This document shows, piece by piece, positions 8,292-16,613 of a DNA stretch of 64,000 nucleotides. Source of the stretch: Candidatus Sulfopaludibacter sp. SbA3 (lineage in GTDB: Bacteria > Pseudomonadota > Alphaproteobacteria > Caulobacterales > Hyphomonadaceae); NCBI GenBank assembly GCA_945888325.1, contig CAMDAC010000010.1:1-64000 (forward strand). Reading direction: 5' to 3'. The notes under the pieces were generated by a model that had not been told where the DNA came from, did no database searches, and was given only the letters and a program-made list of their open reading frames with translations. Positions within the stretch are counted from its first letter, which is position 1, and every line of letters begins with the position of its first letter. A program made the position numbers and the translations under genes.

Positions 8292-11264
8292 TCAGCCCGC
8301 CGCCTTGTCCCAGGCTTTCACGGCGAGCGCGTCGCGGGGGGTGATGTCCGGGAAGCCGGGCAGCGCGGTTGCGGGGTCGAAGTATTTCCAGCTGCGGCGG
8401 CATTTGATGCCGGGGGCCGGCTTGGGGACGACCCAGATGCCGGGCGAATCGTCGAGCGTGAAGGCGCCGGCCGGGCCGGAAGCGCCTTGCACGAGGGCGG
8501 CGCCGGAGGTGATGAACAGGTCAGCGGCGTCCTCGCCCGCGAAGGCGTCGAGGAGCGCCTTGTCGCTGACGATGACTTCCGGGGCGGCTTCCAGCGAGGC
8601 GCCGATGCGTTTCTCGCGCCGTTCGACTTCGAGGGCGCCGGTGACGACGCGGCGGACCTTGAAGATCTTCTCCCAGCGTGCGGCGAGGGCTGCGTCGCGC
8701 CAGGCGGCGGGGGTTTCCGGGAAGAGCTGGAGGTGGACCGACTCGGCGGAGCCTTTCAGGTGGCTTTCGCCGAAGGCTTCGTCCGTCGTGAACGGCATCA
8801 CCGGGGCGAGCCAGCACAGCAGGCGTTCCATCACGGCGGCCATCACCGTGCGCACAGCGCGGCGGCGATTTCCGTACACGGAGGTTTCGGCGTCCCAGGC
8901 TTTCGCGGCGGCGAAGGACGGGTCGCAATAGAGCGCGTCCTTGCGGATGTCGAAATAGACGGCCGAGAGTTCGACGTTCACGAAGTTGACGATGGCGGTC
9001 ATCACGCGCTTGAAGTCGAACACCTTGAAGGCGGCGCGCACTTCGCCGTCGAGTTCGGCGAGGCGGTGGAGGATGAAGCGTTCGAGGCCGGGCATGTCCT
9101 TGGCGTCGATGGCTTCGGCGGGCGTGTAACCGTCCAGCGCGCCGAGCATGTAGCGCAGCGTGTTGCGAAGCTTGCGGTAGGTCTCGACCGTGCCCTTGAT
9201 GATCTCGTCGGAGATGCGGGTGTCGTCCCAATAGTCGGCGGAGGCCGTCCAGAGGCGGAGGATCTCGATGCCGTGCTGTTTCTGGAACTCGTCCGGCTCG
9301 ATCGTGTTGCCGATCGATTTCGACATCTTCTTGCCGTCAGCATCGACGACCATGCCGTGGGTGACGACCTGCTTGTAGGGCGCCATGCCGCGCGTGGCGC
9401 AGGACTCGAGCAGCGAGGACTGGAACCAGCCGCGATGCTGGTCGGAGCCTTCCATGTAGACGTCCGCCTGCCCTGTCGCGTTGTCGATGATGCCGCGCTT
9501 ACGCAGGGCAAAGGCGTGGGTCGTGCCGCTGTCGAACCAGACGTCGAGGACGTCGGTGACCTTTTCCCAGCCATCGGGCGAGACGCCCGTGCCAGCGAAG
9601 AAATCGGCGTTGGGCGTCGCGAACCATCCGTCCACGCCGGTTTTCTCGATGGCGGCCTTGATGTTGGCGTTGAGCTTGTCCGCCTGATCGCGCGGCAGGG
9701 CGGCGGTGTGCGGCTCGCCCTTGGCGTTGACGAACAGGGTGATCGGCACGCCCCAGTTGCGCTGGCGCGAGATCAGCCAATCGGGCCGGCTCTCGACCAT
9801 CGCGGAGAGGCGGTTGCGGCCTGTTGGCGGGAAGAATTCGGTGTCAGCGATGGCTTTCATCGCCAGTTCGCGCAGCGTCTTGCCGGCGTGGACAGGCTTG
9901 TCCATCGCGATGAACCATTGCGGCGTGGCGCGGCGGATGACCGGGGCTTTCGAGCGCCAGGAGTGGGCATCGCGGATCGTGGTGATGCCGCGCGCCAGCA
10001 GGTTGCCGCTCTCGGCGAGGAGTCGGATGACCTCGTTGTTCGCCTTGCCGGCCTCGCCGCGCTTCTTGCCAGAGGTGACGATGATGTCGAGACCCTTGAG
10101 GGGCTCAGGCACATCGTCCGTATAGCGACCATCGGCATCGACGATCTGGCGGATGTCCTGCGCCGTGTGGCCGGTGGCGAGCCAGACGTTGAAGTCGTCT
10201 TCGCCGTGGGCTGGGGCGGTGTGGACGAAGCCTGTGCCGGCGTCGTCCGTGACGTGATCACCGGCGAGCATGGGGATGTTGTGCTGGAAGAAGGGCGAGA
10301 GGGCGTGAAGCGGGTGGTGCAGCACCCAGCCTTCCGGGTTGATGTCGCCGAGCCTGTTGAACGACCTGGCTTTTGCCGAAGAGAGCGCGTCGGCTGCAAG
10401 CTTGTCCGCGAGCACGATCCTATCTCCGGTTTTGACGTAGGGCGCAAAGCCGAGTTCGGCCTCCGTCATCACCTCGGTCACTTCGTAGAGACCATAGGCG
10501 ATTTGGGGATTGAAACTAACGGCCTGGTTCGCAGGGATCGTCCAAGGCGTTGTGGTCCAGATCACGACATGATGATCTGCGCCCTTCACCGGAAACTTCA
10601 CCCACACCACCGGCACCTTGCGGTCGTGGTATTCCACTTCTGCTTCGGCGAGCGCGGTGCGTTCGACGGGGCTCCACATGATGGGCTTGGCGCCGCGGAC
10701 GAGGCCGCCTTTCATCGCCATGTCGAGGAATTCGGAGACGATCATCGCCTCGCTCTCGAAGGCCATGGTGAGGTAGGGGTTGTCCCATTCGCCCTCGATG
10801 CCGAGGCTGCGGAATTCCTTGCCCTGCACCTTCACCCAATGCTCGGCATAGGCGCGGCAGGCGGCGCGGAATTCGTCGGCCGGCACGGAATCCTTCGGGC
10901 GGTTCTTGGAGCGGAACTCCTCCTCCACCTTCCATTCGATCGGCAGGCCGTGGCAGTCCCAGCCCGGCAGATAGGAGGCGTCGAAGCCCTGCATCTGGTG
11001 GGAGCGGACGATGATGTCCTTGATGATCTTGTTGAGCGCCGTGCCGAGGTGGATGTGGCCGTTGGCGTAGGGCGGGCCGTCATGGAGGATGAAGGGCTCG
11101 CGGCCCTTGGCGGTCTCGCGGAGCTTCGCGTAGAGGCTCATCGCGTCCCAGCGCTTGATCCATTCGGGCTCGGCCTTCGGCAGGCCGGCGCGCATCGGGA
11201 ATTCGGTTTTGGGCAGGAACAGCGTGTCGCGGTAGTCGCGTTCAGTCGCGGAAGTGTCGGTCAT
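8292..11264 (-). CDS. ileS: Isoleucyl-tRNA synthetase
   Basis: The 990-residue class I synthetase charges tRNA-Ile. The nucleotide-binding HIGH-type motif is PYANGHIHLGTALNKI (HLGT variant, near residue 72), the KMSKS loop is DGKKMSKSIGNT, and DYEDTR-type and WCISRQR-type motifs are visible (RPDWLISRQRNWGVP). The CP1 editing domain lies between them. The C-terminal zinc finger is reduced: KCRRSWKYF keeps one Cys only. The long open frame on the opposite strand is a GC-codon shadow. It sits between ybjN-like and lspA; ileS-lspA order is widely conserved. Confidence 0.98.
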   Translation of the reverse strand: MTDTSATERDYRDTLFLPKTEFPMRAGLPKAEPEWIKRWDAMSLYAKLRETAKGREPFILHDGPPYANGHIHLGTALNKIIKDIIVRSHQMQGFDASYLPGWDCHGLPIEWKVEEEFRSKNRPKDSVPADEFRAACRAYAEHWVKVQGKEFRSLGIEGEWDNPYLTMAFESEAMIVSEFLDMAMKGGLVRGAKPIMWSPVERTALAEAEVEYHDRKVPVVWVKFPVKGADHHVVIWTTTPWTIPANQAVSFNPQIAYGLYEVTEVMTEAELGFAPYVKTGDRIVLADKLAADALSSAKARSFNRLGDINPEGWVLHHPLHALSPFFQHNIPMLAGDHVTDDAGTGFVHTAPAHGEDDFNVWLATGHTAQDIRQIVDADGRYTDDVPEPLKGLDIIVTSGKKRGEAGKANNEVIRLLAESGNLLARGITTIRDAHSWRSKAPVIRRATPQWFIAMDKPVHAGKTLRELAMKAIADTEFFPPTGRNRLSAMVESRPDWLISRQRNWGVPITLFVNAKGEPHTAALPRDQADKLNANIKAAIEKTGVDGWFATPNADFFAGTGVSPDGWEKVTDVLDVWFDSGTTHAFALRKRGIIDNATGQADVYMEGSDQHRGWFQSSLLESCATRGMAPYKQVVTHGMVVDADGKKMSKSIGNTIEPDEFQKQHGIEILRLWTASADYWDDTRISDEIIKGTVETYRKLRNTLRYMLGALDGYTPAEAIDAKDMPGLERFILHRLAELDGEVRAAFKVFDFKRVMTAIVNFVNVELSAVYFDIRKDALYCDPSFAAAKAWDAETSVYGNRRRAVRTVMAAVMERLLCWLAPVMPFTTDEAFGESHLKGSAESVHLQLFPETPAAWRDAALAARWEKIFKVRRVVTGALEVERREKRIGASLEAAPEVIVSDKALLDAFAGEDAADLFITSGAALVQGASGPAGAFTLDDSPGIWVVPKPAPGIKCRRSWKYFDPATALPGFPDITPRDALAVKAWDKAAG

Positions 11265-11338
11265 CTTGGGTCAGGTCTTCGTCAGCGGATAACGGGAATG
11301 GGCGAGCGGCCTCAGGCCAAACGGGCTTACCCGGCCAC

Positions 11339-11359
11339 GGCTGAACAAAGGGTTCAGCC
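11339..11359 (-). other. Stem-loop in the ileS leader
   Basis: GGCTGAAC (11339-11346) pairs perfectly with GTTCAGCC (11352-11359) over a 5-nt loop, about 75 nt upstream of the ileS ATG on the transcribed strand. A second small hairpin, CCCCGCAAGGGG, lies just after the YbjN stop (near 11450-11461). Neither has a U-run. They may separate the YbjN transcript from ileS or shape the ileS leader. I see no T-box features. Confidence 0.4.
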
Positions 11360-11466
11360 GGCGGCCGGGCCGCTAATTCGAATTGCCTGAATCGCCAAGG
11401 AATATGTCATCGGCGCAGCGGTTATCACGCCCGAACGGGGCCTGTCACCCCTTGCGGGGCGGGCAG

Positions 11467-12042
11467 CTACCACTCGTCGTCGTAGTATTCCTCGTCGTCA
11501 TAGACGACTTCCTCCGCGCCGCCCGGCGCATAGGTGCCGGTCTGCCAGACATAGTCGGCCACCTGCGGGGCAATCGCCAGCAGGTTCAGGAGGTTGTCCT
11601 TGATGTTGCGGATCGTCATGCCGCCATCGAGGATGACGTAGCGGGTGATGCCGACGGTCGGCACGGCCGAGCCAAAGCCCTCAGCCGAATACCAGGCCGA
11701 GGTGGCCGCCCACATCAGGTTGGCGTCATTGATCCGCTCGAGCGATTCCTGACCGTCCGCGTCATAGCGGACCTGCATGTTGATCCCGAGGCAACCGGGT
11801 TCGTAGCCTTCGAGATCGCAGGCAGTGCCGAGAACGTTGAAGATCAGGCCGGTGCCGGCGGTATCGGTGGCGCGCACCGAGACCGCGCCGTCATCGCCGG
11901 TGCTGTTGATGGTGTAGCCTTCCTCGGCAATGATCCTTTGCAGATCCTGCAGTGTGACCCCTTTGACGAGTTTTGAGTCGTCCGCAAAAGCGTGCCCGGC
12001 CAGAGCGACGAGAAGTCCCAGAGATGTCAGAGTGCGGCGCAT
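11467..12042 (-). CDS. YbjN-domain protein, exported
   Basis: The 191-residue product has a Sec signal peptide (MRRTLTSLGLLVALAGHAFA) and a YbjN-like domain: VTLQDLQRIIAEEGYT, VLGTACDLEGYEPGCLGIN, DANLMWAATSAWYSAEG and RYVILDGGMT are recognisable. The family is a tetratricopeptide-independent, chaperone-like fold linked in enterics to stress and motility regulation, but its biochemical role is not established. The C-terminus is a short acidic/Tyr tail (VVYDDEEYYDDEW). It lies between ribF and ileS, genes that are often adjacent in relatives, so it may be an insertion in that cluster. The gap to ribF is 99 nt. Confidence 0.7.
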   Translation of the reverse strand: MRRTLTSLGLLVALAGHAFADDSKLVKGVTLQDLQRIIAEEGYTINSTGDDGAVSVRATDTAGTGLIFNVLGTACDLEGYEPGCLGINMQVRYDADGQESLERINDANLMWAATSAWYSAEGFGSAVPTVGITRYVILDGGMTIRNIKDNLLNLLAIAPQVADYVWQTGTYAPGGAEEVVYDDEEYYDDEW

Positions 12043-12141
12043 GTTTTGTCCTCCCCGTTCGCGTTCAACGCAACGAACATCCTCCCGTTTTGCGGCCTTG
12101 TGAAGGGCGGCGAAGCGGTCAGATTGCGGAAACTTTATGTT

Positions 12142-13068
12142 TCAGCCGGGCGTTGCGAGGATTGCGCGCGCCTCGGCAGAGTCGAGGTGCATCTGCTCGA
12201 CCATCAAGTCGAGGCTGTCGAAGCGCTTCTCCGGGCGCAGGTAGGCGACCAGCTGGACTTCCAGCCGCTTGCCGTAGATATCACCTTTGAAATCAAAGAT
12301 GTGGGTTTCCAGCAACGGGTCGCGCAGGCCGGTGGTGGGAGTGCGGCCGAAATTGGCGACGCCGGGGCGCCAGTCCGCCTCGCCTTCGATCCGGGCGCGG
12401 ACGGCGTAGACGCCGTGCTTGGGATGGATCAGTTCGCCGAGCTGCAGATTCGCGGTCGGAAAGCCCAACTTGCGGCCGTTCTGTTCGCCGGATTCGACGA
12501 TGCCGTCGGCCGTCCACGGGCCGCCGAGCATGTCTGCGGCAAGGTCCGGCTCGCCGGCCATCAGGGCCTGGCGGATCGCGGTGGATGAGGCCTTCGCGCC
12601 CCTGCCCTCGACTTCTTCGACGATCGTCACCCCGAAGCCGAGGGCCCGGCCGAGGCTGGACAGGCGCTGGGCATGGCCCATCCGGCCGCGTCCGAAGCGG
12701 AAATCGAAACCGACCGAAACATGCGAGGCGCCGAGCCCGTCGACCAGGACGTTGCGCACGAAACCTTCATCCGTCATCGCGGCCATCTCGCCGTTGAACG
12801 GCAATTCGAAGACGGTGCTGGCGCCGGCGGCGAGGATCGCGGCATTGCGGCGTTCGGGGCGGAAAATGCGGAACGGCGGATCACCGGGGCGGAAATAGGC
12901 GCGCGGCGGCGGCTCGAAGGTCGCCACCGAGAACCTGCCATGCCCGGCGATGCGGGCGGCTTCCATCACCGCCTTGTGGCCGGCATGCAGCCCGTCGAAA
13001 TTGCCAAGCGCGATCGAGGCGCCGCGCGCGCTTTCGGGCAGTCCGCGATACTCCGCGAAGACGGCCAT
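12142..13068 (-). CDS. ribF: Bifunctional riboflavin kinase / FAD synthetase
   Basis: The 308-residue enzyme makes FMN and FAD from riboflavin. The N-terminal adenylyltransferase domain shows GNFDGLHAGHK near residue 20 and DFRFGRGRMGH. The C-terminal riboflavin kinase shows GGPWTADGIVESGEQNGRKL-type sequence with GFPTANL after it, and the DLYGK-like GDIYGKRLEV. I chose the ATG at 13066-13068, which overlaps the MaoC gene's stop by one base (TGATG), over an in-frame longer start inside that gene. Translation is therefore probably coupled to the MaoC gene. Confidence 0.96.
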   Translation of the reverse strand: MAVFAEYRGLPESARGASIALGNFDGLHAGHKAVMEAARIAGHGRFSVATFEPPPRAYFRPGDPPFRIFRPERRNAAILAAGASTVFELPFNGEMAAMTDEGFVRNVLVDGLGASHVSVGFDFRFGRGRMGHAQRLSSLGRALGFGVTIVEEVEGRGAKASSTAIRQALMAGEPDLAADMLGGPWTADGIVESGEQNGRKLGFPTANLQLGELIHPKHGVYAVRARIEGEADWRPGVANFGRTPTTGLRDPLLETHIFDFKGDIYGKRLEVQLVAYLRPEKRFDSLDLMVEQMHLDSAEARAILATPG

Positions 13069-13499
13069 CAGGCCCCCCGGCTGGGCGCCACCACTTCGGC
13101 TTCGCCCGTGATCACGCGTTTGCCCTCGACGAGGCATTCGACTTTCAGGGTGACGCGGTTGCCGCGGTCCTGCTTCTCGGCGACTTCGGCGCGGACGGTG
13201 ACGACATCACCGATATGGACAGGGCGTTTGAAGCGCATCGACAGGCCGACAAAGATCGCGCCCGGGCCCGGCAGGTTGTTGCCGAGGATGCCGGAGATGT
13301 AGCTGGCGGTCAGCGCGCCGTGCGCGATGCGCTTGCCGAAGATCGTGCCAGCGGCGAACTCGTCGGACATGTGCAGCGGGTTGAAGTCGCCGGAGACTTC
13401 GGCGAAGCGCTGGATGTCGTTCTCGGTGATCGTGTGCACGGTCTCGTGCGCCTGTCCGAGTTGCAGGTCTTCATACTTGTATCCAGAGAAAGTCGTCAT
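13068..13499 (-). CDS. MaoC-family dehydratase ((R)-enoyl-CoA hydratase type)
   Basis: This 143-residue single hot-dog protein carries the hydratase-2 signature FAEVSGDFNPLHMSDEFA, with catalytic Asp38 and His43. The following IAHGALTASYISGIL helix matches PhaJ/MaoC proteins. The family adds water across trans-2-enoyl-CoA to give (R)-3-hydroxyacyl-CoA, feeding polyhydroxyalkanoate or lipid metabolism. The substrate here is not readable. It is followed by ribF with a 1-nt overlap and preceded by the HAD gene after 58 nt. Confidence 0.88.
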   Translation of the reverse strand: MTTFSGYKYEDLQLGQAHETVHTITENDIQRFAEVSGDFNPLHMSDEFAAGTIFGKRIAHGALTASYISGILGNNLPGPGAIFVGLSMRFKRPVHIGDVVTVRAEVAEKQDRGNRVTLKVECLVEGKRVITGEAEVVAPSRGA

Positions 13500-13557
13500 G
13501 CCGTCGGGGCTCCTGAATCCTTGATATTTCGTCCGTTACACGCCGCCGCGCGCGCCG

Positions 13558-14409
13558 TCACCACCTGAGGCCGGTCATCGCGTAGGTAGCGTGCTCGCCG
13601 TAATCGGCGAGAAGGTCGGTCACTTCTGCTTCAAAATTCGCGCCATGCTGCTTCAGGCCGGTGCCGACATACAGGCTGTCATAACCCTGCAACCGGGCGC
13701 CGCGCACGTCCGTGGCCGGGCTGTCGCCGACGCAAAGAATTCGCCTGGGAGGCGATTTCAGCTCGGAAAGCCTTGCAACCGCGAGCTGGTAGATCGGCGC
13801 ATAGGGCTTGCCGGGATAGATGACCTGGCCGCCGAGGTCTTCGTAGACGTCCGCCAGCGCGCCGGCGCACCAGTAGAGCTTGCCGCCGATCCGGACCTGC
13901 TTGTCGGGGTTGGCGCACAGCATCGGGAGGCCCTTGGCGACGGCGCGGCGGAATTCCTCGCGGTAGTCCTCCGGCTGGTCCTTGAGCTGGTCGCGCAGGC
14001 CGATGCACAAAAGAAGGTCAGCGGTGTCGTTGTCGATGAAGGTGTTGCCGAGGCCCTCGTAGAGGAATCGGTCGTGTTCCCAGCCTTCATCCCCGCCCAT
14101 CCGCCAGACGGTCATGTCGGGGCGGGCGGCGAGTTCAGCGCGGGTGGCGTCACCGGAGGAAACGCAGGTGTCGAAGGCGGTCATCGGCACGCCCAGCGGC
14201 TCGAACAGGCGGATGACCTGCGCATTCGGGACAGGGGCATTGGTGATCAGGCTGACCTGCCCGCCCTGCGCGCGGAATTTCACCAAGGCATCGCAGGCCT
14301 CGGTGAAGGCGGCGCGGCCATTGTGGATGACGCCCCAGACATCGCAGAGGATGGTGTCATAGAGGGGCGCGAGGCCGGCGAGGCCGGCAGGAAACTGGGA
14401 GGAGGTCAT
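13558..14409 (-). CDS. HAD-superfamily hydrolase, NagD-like (TIGR01459 type)
   Basis: The 283-residue protein is a class IIA HAD phosphatase. The nucleophile motif is YDTILCDVWGVIHNG near residue 17-31, motif II is SLITNAPVP (the Thr of LITN), and the C-terminal metal site is CVGDSPATDVRGA. The DVWG wording, with Trp-Gly after the nucleophile, is typical of the alphaproteobacterial subfamily found beside ribF. Likely a cytoplasmic sugar- or nucleotide-phosphate phosphatase; FMN-related housekeeping is a guess from context only. Confidence 0.85.
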   Translation of the reverse strand: MTSSQFPAGLAGLAPLYDTILCDVWGVIHNGRAAFTEACDALVKFRAQGGQVSLITNAPVPNAQVIRLFEPLGVPMTAFDTCVSSGDATRAELAARPDMTVWRMGGDEGWEHDRFLYEGLGNTFIDNDTADLLLCIGLRDQLKDQPEDYREEFRRAVAKGLPMLCANPDKQVRIGGKLYWCAGALADVYEDLGGQVIYPGKPYAPIYQLAVARLSELKSPPRRILCVGDSPATDVRGARLQGYDSLYVGTGLKQHGANFEAEVTDLLADYGEHATYAMTGLRW

Positions 14410-14442
14410 TGGCCGGCGAGGTAGGCCGGACCGCCTGCCCGG

Positions 14443-15000
14443 TCAACCACCCAGCCCGCAGGCAGACGCCGGCAGTGGATTGAGCACCCATTGCACAGCG
14501 GTCGGGATCGAGACCGATTGCGGCAGGAAACACCCGCGCAGGCGGTAGACCGTGCCGAGCGTTTCGTCGGTGATGTTGCCCGGATCGTACTCGCAGGCGA
14601 ACAGGTTGGCGGGGTGGTCTACGGACGAACCCATGCGCACGTCGAGCAGCATGTGGTTTGATCCGGTCGGCACCGAGATCACGCCGGCCTCGAGGGGGCC
14701 GAAGCCGCACTCGGTGATCGGGGTGTAGAAGCCGTCATCACCCTGCACGGTGGGCTGCAGCGGTGGGCGGAGCGTCAGGTCGAGGCGGACGGGCACGAGA
14801 TCCATGAGCGGATCGAGCAAGTCTGGCGGCAGGTCGTTGCCCTCTTCCGGCAGGCTGCCGGTGATGCCGATGAAGGCGAGGCGCGCTTCGGCGACGGTGG
14901 TGACTTCCGGCGCGGCTGCCAGTTCGGTGGTCGAGGGCGCAATCACGCAGGCTGCCACGAGAGCCAGCAGGCTGGCCGGGATCAATCTGACGAACTGCAT
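14443..15000 (-). CDS. Hypothetical lipoprotein
   Basis: The 185-residue product begins with a signal peptide and lipobox (LLALVAAC, Cys near 17). The mature protein is Pro- and acidic-rich with three well-spaced cysteines (ITECGFG, LFACEYD, LRGCFLP) plus a fourth near the end (ASACGLGG), which could form disulphides in the periplasm. I do not recognise a family. The start at 14998-15000 was chosen because it opens the signal sequence; an in-frame upstream ATG would add a non-signal extension. It lies alone, 80 nt after the TetR gene's stop. Confidence 0.6.
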   Translation of the reverse strand: MQFVRLIPASLLALVAACVIAPSTTELAAAPEVTTVAEARLAFIGITGSLPEEGNDLPPDLLDPLMDLVPVRLDLTLRPPLQPTVQGDDGFYTPITECGFGPLEAGVISVPTGSNHMLLDVRMGSSVDHPANLFACEYDPGNITDETLGTVYRLRGCFLPQSVSIPTAVQWVLNPLPASACGLGG

Positions 15001-15080
15001 GGGTTGGCTTCCTTCGCACGAATACAAACGAGGAGGCCTGTAAATTCCGGCGAAATCAAGCCGGGCGCCGCGCAGGCTAT

Positions 15081-15686
15081 TCACGTCCGAAGCTGGGCGA
15101 GCAGGAGTTCGATCATGTCGGAGGCAAGTGATGGCGTGTGGCTGAAGCGCAGCCGGTCAAAGTTGATCGGCAAGGCGATGCTTCCGTGCAGCCCGGCCCA
15201 GACCAGCTCCATCTGCCGGTCGACCGATCCCTCGCGGATGAGTCCGGCAGCCTGGCCGTCGCGCAAGGCGGCCCGTAGCAAGTCGCTGAAGACCGCGGCG
15301 ACCTGAAGGTCGTCGTCCGGCCCCGGCAAAGGCTCAGCGCGGACGAACATGAAGGCGTTCCGGTAGAGTTCGGGAAATTCGTGGGCGATCGCCACGTACA
15401 ATTCCATCAGTCCCCGAAGGCGGGCGACAGGATCTTCGTGCGAGGCCGCAACCTCGCGAAACCGGTCATTGAACTTTTCGAGGGGCTCGATCCACAAGGA
15501 TTGCATCAATGATTTCAGATCACCGAAATGGGCGTAGATCGTCCCGACCGAGACGCCGGCGGCGATGGCGACCGCCCGTGCGGTCACGCCTGCAATACCG
15601 TGCTCCCTGTAAACGCTCACCGCCGCGCTGCGCAGGCGCCGGCGAACCTCCTGGCGTTGGCTTTCAGTGGCGAGTTTGCGCGCCAC
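15081..15686 (-). CDS. TetR/AcrR-family transcriptional regulator
   Basis: The 201-residue protein has an N-terminal TetR helix-turn-helix: AAVSVYREHGIAGVTARAVA and VSVGTIYAHFGDLKSLM, residues about 20-65. An all-helical ligand-binding domain follows (MELYVAIAHEFPELYRNAFMF). It starts at a GTG 5 nt after the coq4-like stop with GAAAGG just before it, so the two genes are co-transcribed and coupled. The 30-bp palindrome upstream of coq4 (16448-16477) is the likely operator, which would make the operon autoregulated. Confidence 0.9.
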   Translation of the reverse strand: MARKLATESQRQEVRRRLRSAAVSVYREHGIAGVTARAVAIAAGVSVGTIYAHFGDLKSLMQSLWIEPLEKFNDRFREVAASHEDPVARLRGLMELYVAIAHEFPELYRNAFMFVRAEPLPGPDDDLQVAAVFSDLLRAALRDGQAAGLIREGSVDRQMELVWAGLHGSIALPINFDRLRFSHTPSLASDMIELLLAQLRT

Positions 15687-15691
15687 CTTTC

Positions 15692-16402
15692 TCAGGCCGC
15701 CGCGAGTATGCGCGTGTTGACGAGATTCATGCGTGTCCGGAGCACTTCGAGCGGCGTGTCGATCTCGTCTTCCCAGCGCTCGAAGTTCAGGTTCTTCGCA
15801 GCGCGGCCGTAGGTCCAGCCATCGACGAAAGCATCCATGGCTTCCGGAATGAAGCCGGGGCGCAGGAACGCCATATGGGCCGTCGTCACGGCGACGCGCA
15901 TCGCATGATACGGAAACCTGAGTTGCGCGAGGTAGAAGGCCGCGAGGGCGAGTTCGCCGTAGATCGTGGCCTCGTACCCCGTCAGGACGTGCTGGAAATC
16001 ATGGATCTGAAAACCGCGCACCATCATGAAACTGAGGTCGTCCGGGAGGCGCTCCAGCTTACCCGAGGCATGCAGCTGCGTGTTGAAGTCCCGGTAGTTG
16101 CGGCCGAGATTTTGCTCAAGACCATTGTCGAGGATGAACTTCCGGTATCCCGCGCCGAGCGTGCCCGGCGCACATTTCGCGAGGCGTTCGAGCGACAGCG
16201 GCTCTGCAATGAAACGCGCTGCGAGACAGGCCTTGGCCTCAGGAATGGCGTGCAGCTCCGCGAGATAGGCCTTGATCGCCTCCTCGGGCGCGGCTTCCCA
16301 CCAATCGTGAAACAGGAAGTAGATTCCATAATCGAGCGGCGTCTCGACTGATTTCAGAAACTTTGCGGCGAAATCCCGGTCAATTGCTGGTGCGGCATTC
16401 AT
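15692..16402 (-). CDS. COQ4-family protein
   Basis: The 236-residue product has the Coq4 metal-binding pattern HDxxH-x11-E exactly: His134, Asp135, His138 and Glu150 in IHDFQHVLTGYEATIYGE. Coq4 is known from ubiquinone biosynthesis, where it acts on the head-group ring; bacterial homologues are less understood. AAGGGG lies 7-8 nt before the ATG at 16400-16402, which favours this start over an in-frame ATG 39 nt upstream. It is the first gene of an operon with a TetR regulator. No other ubiquinone gene is nearby, so a role in an inducible quinone-like or isoprenoid-linked modification is possible but unproven. Confidence 0.85.
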   Translation of the reverse strand: MNAAPAIDRDFAAKFLKSVETPLDYGIYFLFHDWWEAAPEEAIKAYLAELHAIPEAKACLAARFIAEPLSLERLAKCAPGTLGAGYRKFILDNGLEQNLGRNYRDFNTQLHASGKLERLPDDLSFMMVRGFQIHDFQHVLTGYEATIYGELALAAFYLAQLRFPYHAMRVAVTTAHMAFLRPGFIPEAMDAFVDGWTYGRAAKNLNFERWEDEIDTPLEVLRTRMNLVNTRILAAA

Positions 16403-16447
16403 CTGGAGCCCCTTCACTGCTTCATGCCGGCGTTCTAACACACGCCG

Positions 16448-16477
16448 ATAGTAAAATGAACATGTTCATTTTATTAT
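16448..16477. promoter_or_regulatory. Palindromic TetR-type operator upstream of coq4-tetR
   Basis: A perfect 22-bp palindrome spans 16452-16473; its half-site is TAAAATGAACA and the centre is TGAACATGTTCA. With one mismatched pair (G16451/T16474) the dyad extends to 30 bp (16448-16477). It lies 46-75 nt upstream of the coq4-like ATG, in an AT-rich patch unlike the surrounding GC-rich DNA. This fits an operator overlapping the operon's promoter, bound by the co-encoded TetR protein. Confidence 0.8.
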
Positions 16478-16613
16478 TTTTGATCAATGGACCACGGGCT
16501 CGCGACCCGCGAAGGCCGCGAAGGTCAAAGGAGAAATGGCTGCAGACCTCTCAACCCGGAATCGCGTGGAAATTCGGGCGGAGGTCTATGTCGGCTGTCG
16601 TGACGTCGACCGG

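Noticed and set aside
8241-11390. Long open frame (over 1000 codons) on the plus strand opposite ileS
   Set aside because: It is an antisense shadow caused by GC-rich third codon positions of ileS; the product is low-complexity His/Gly/Arg-rich and matches no family.
11265-11466. tRNA or T-box in the ileS leader
   Set aside because: No cloverleaf and no T-box or specifier-loop features; only short hairpins.
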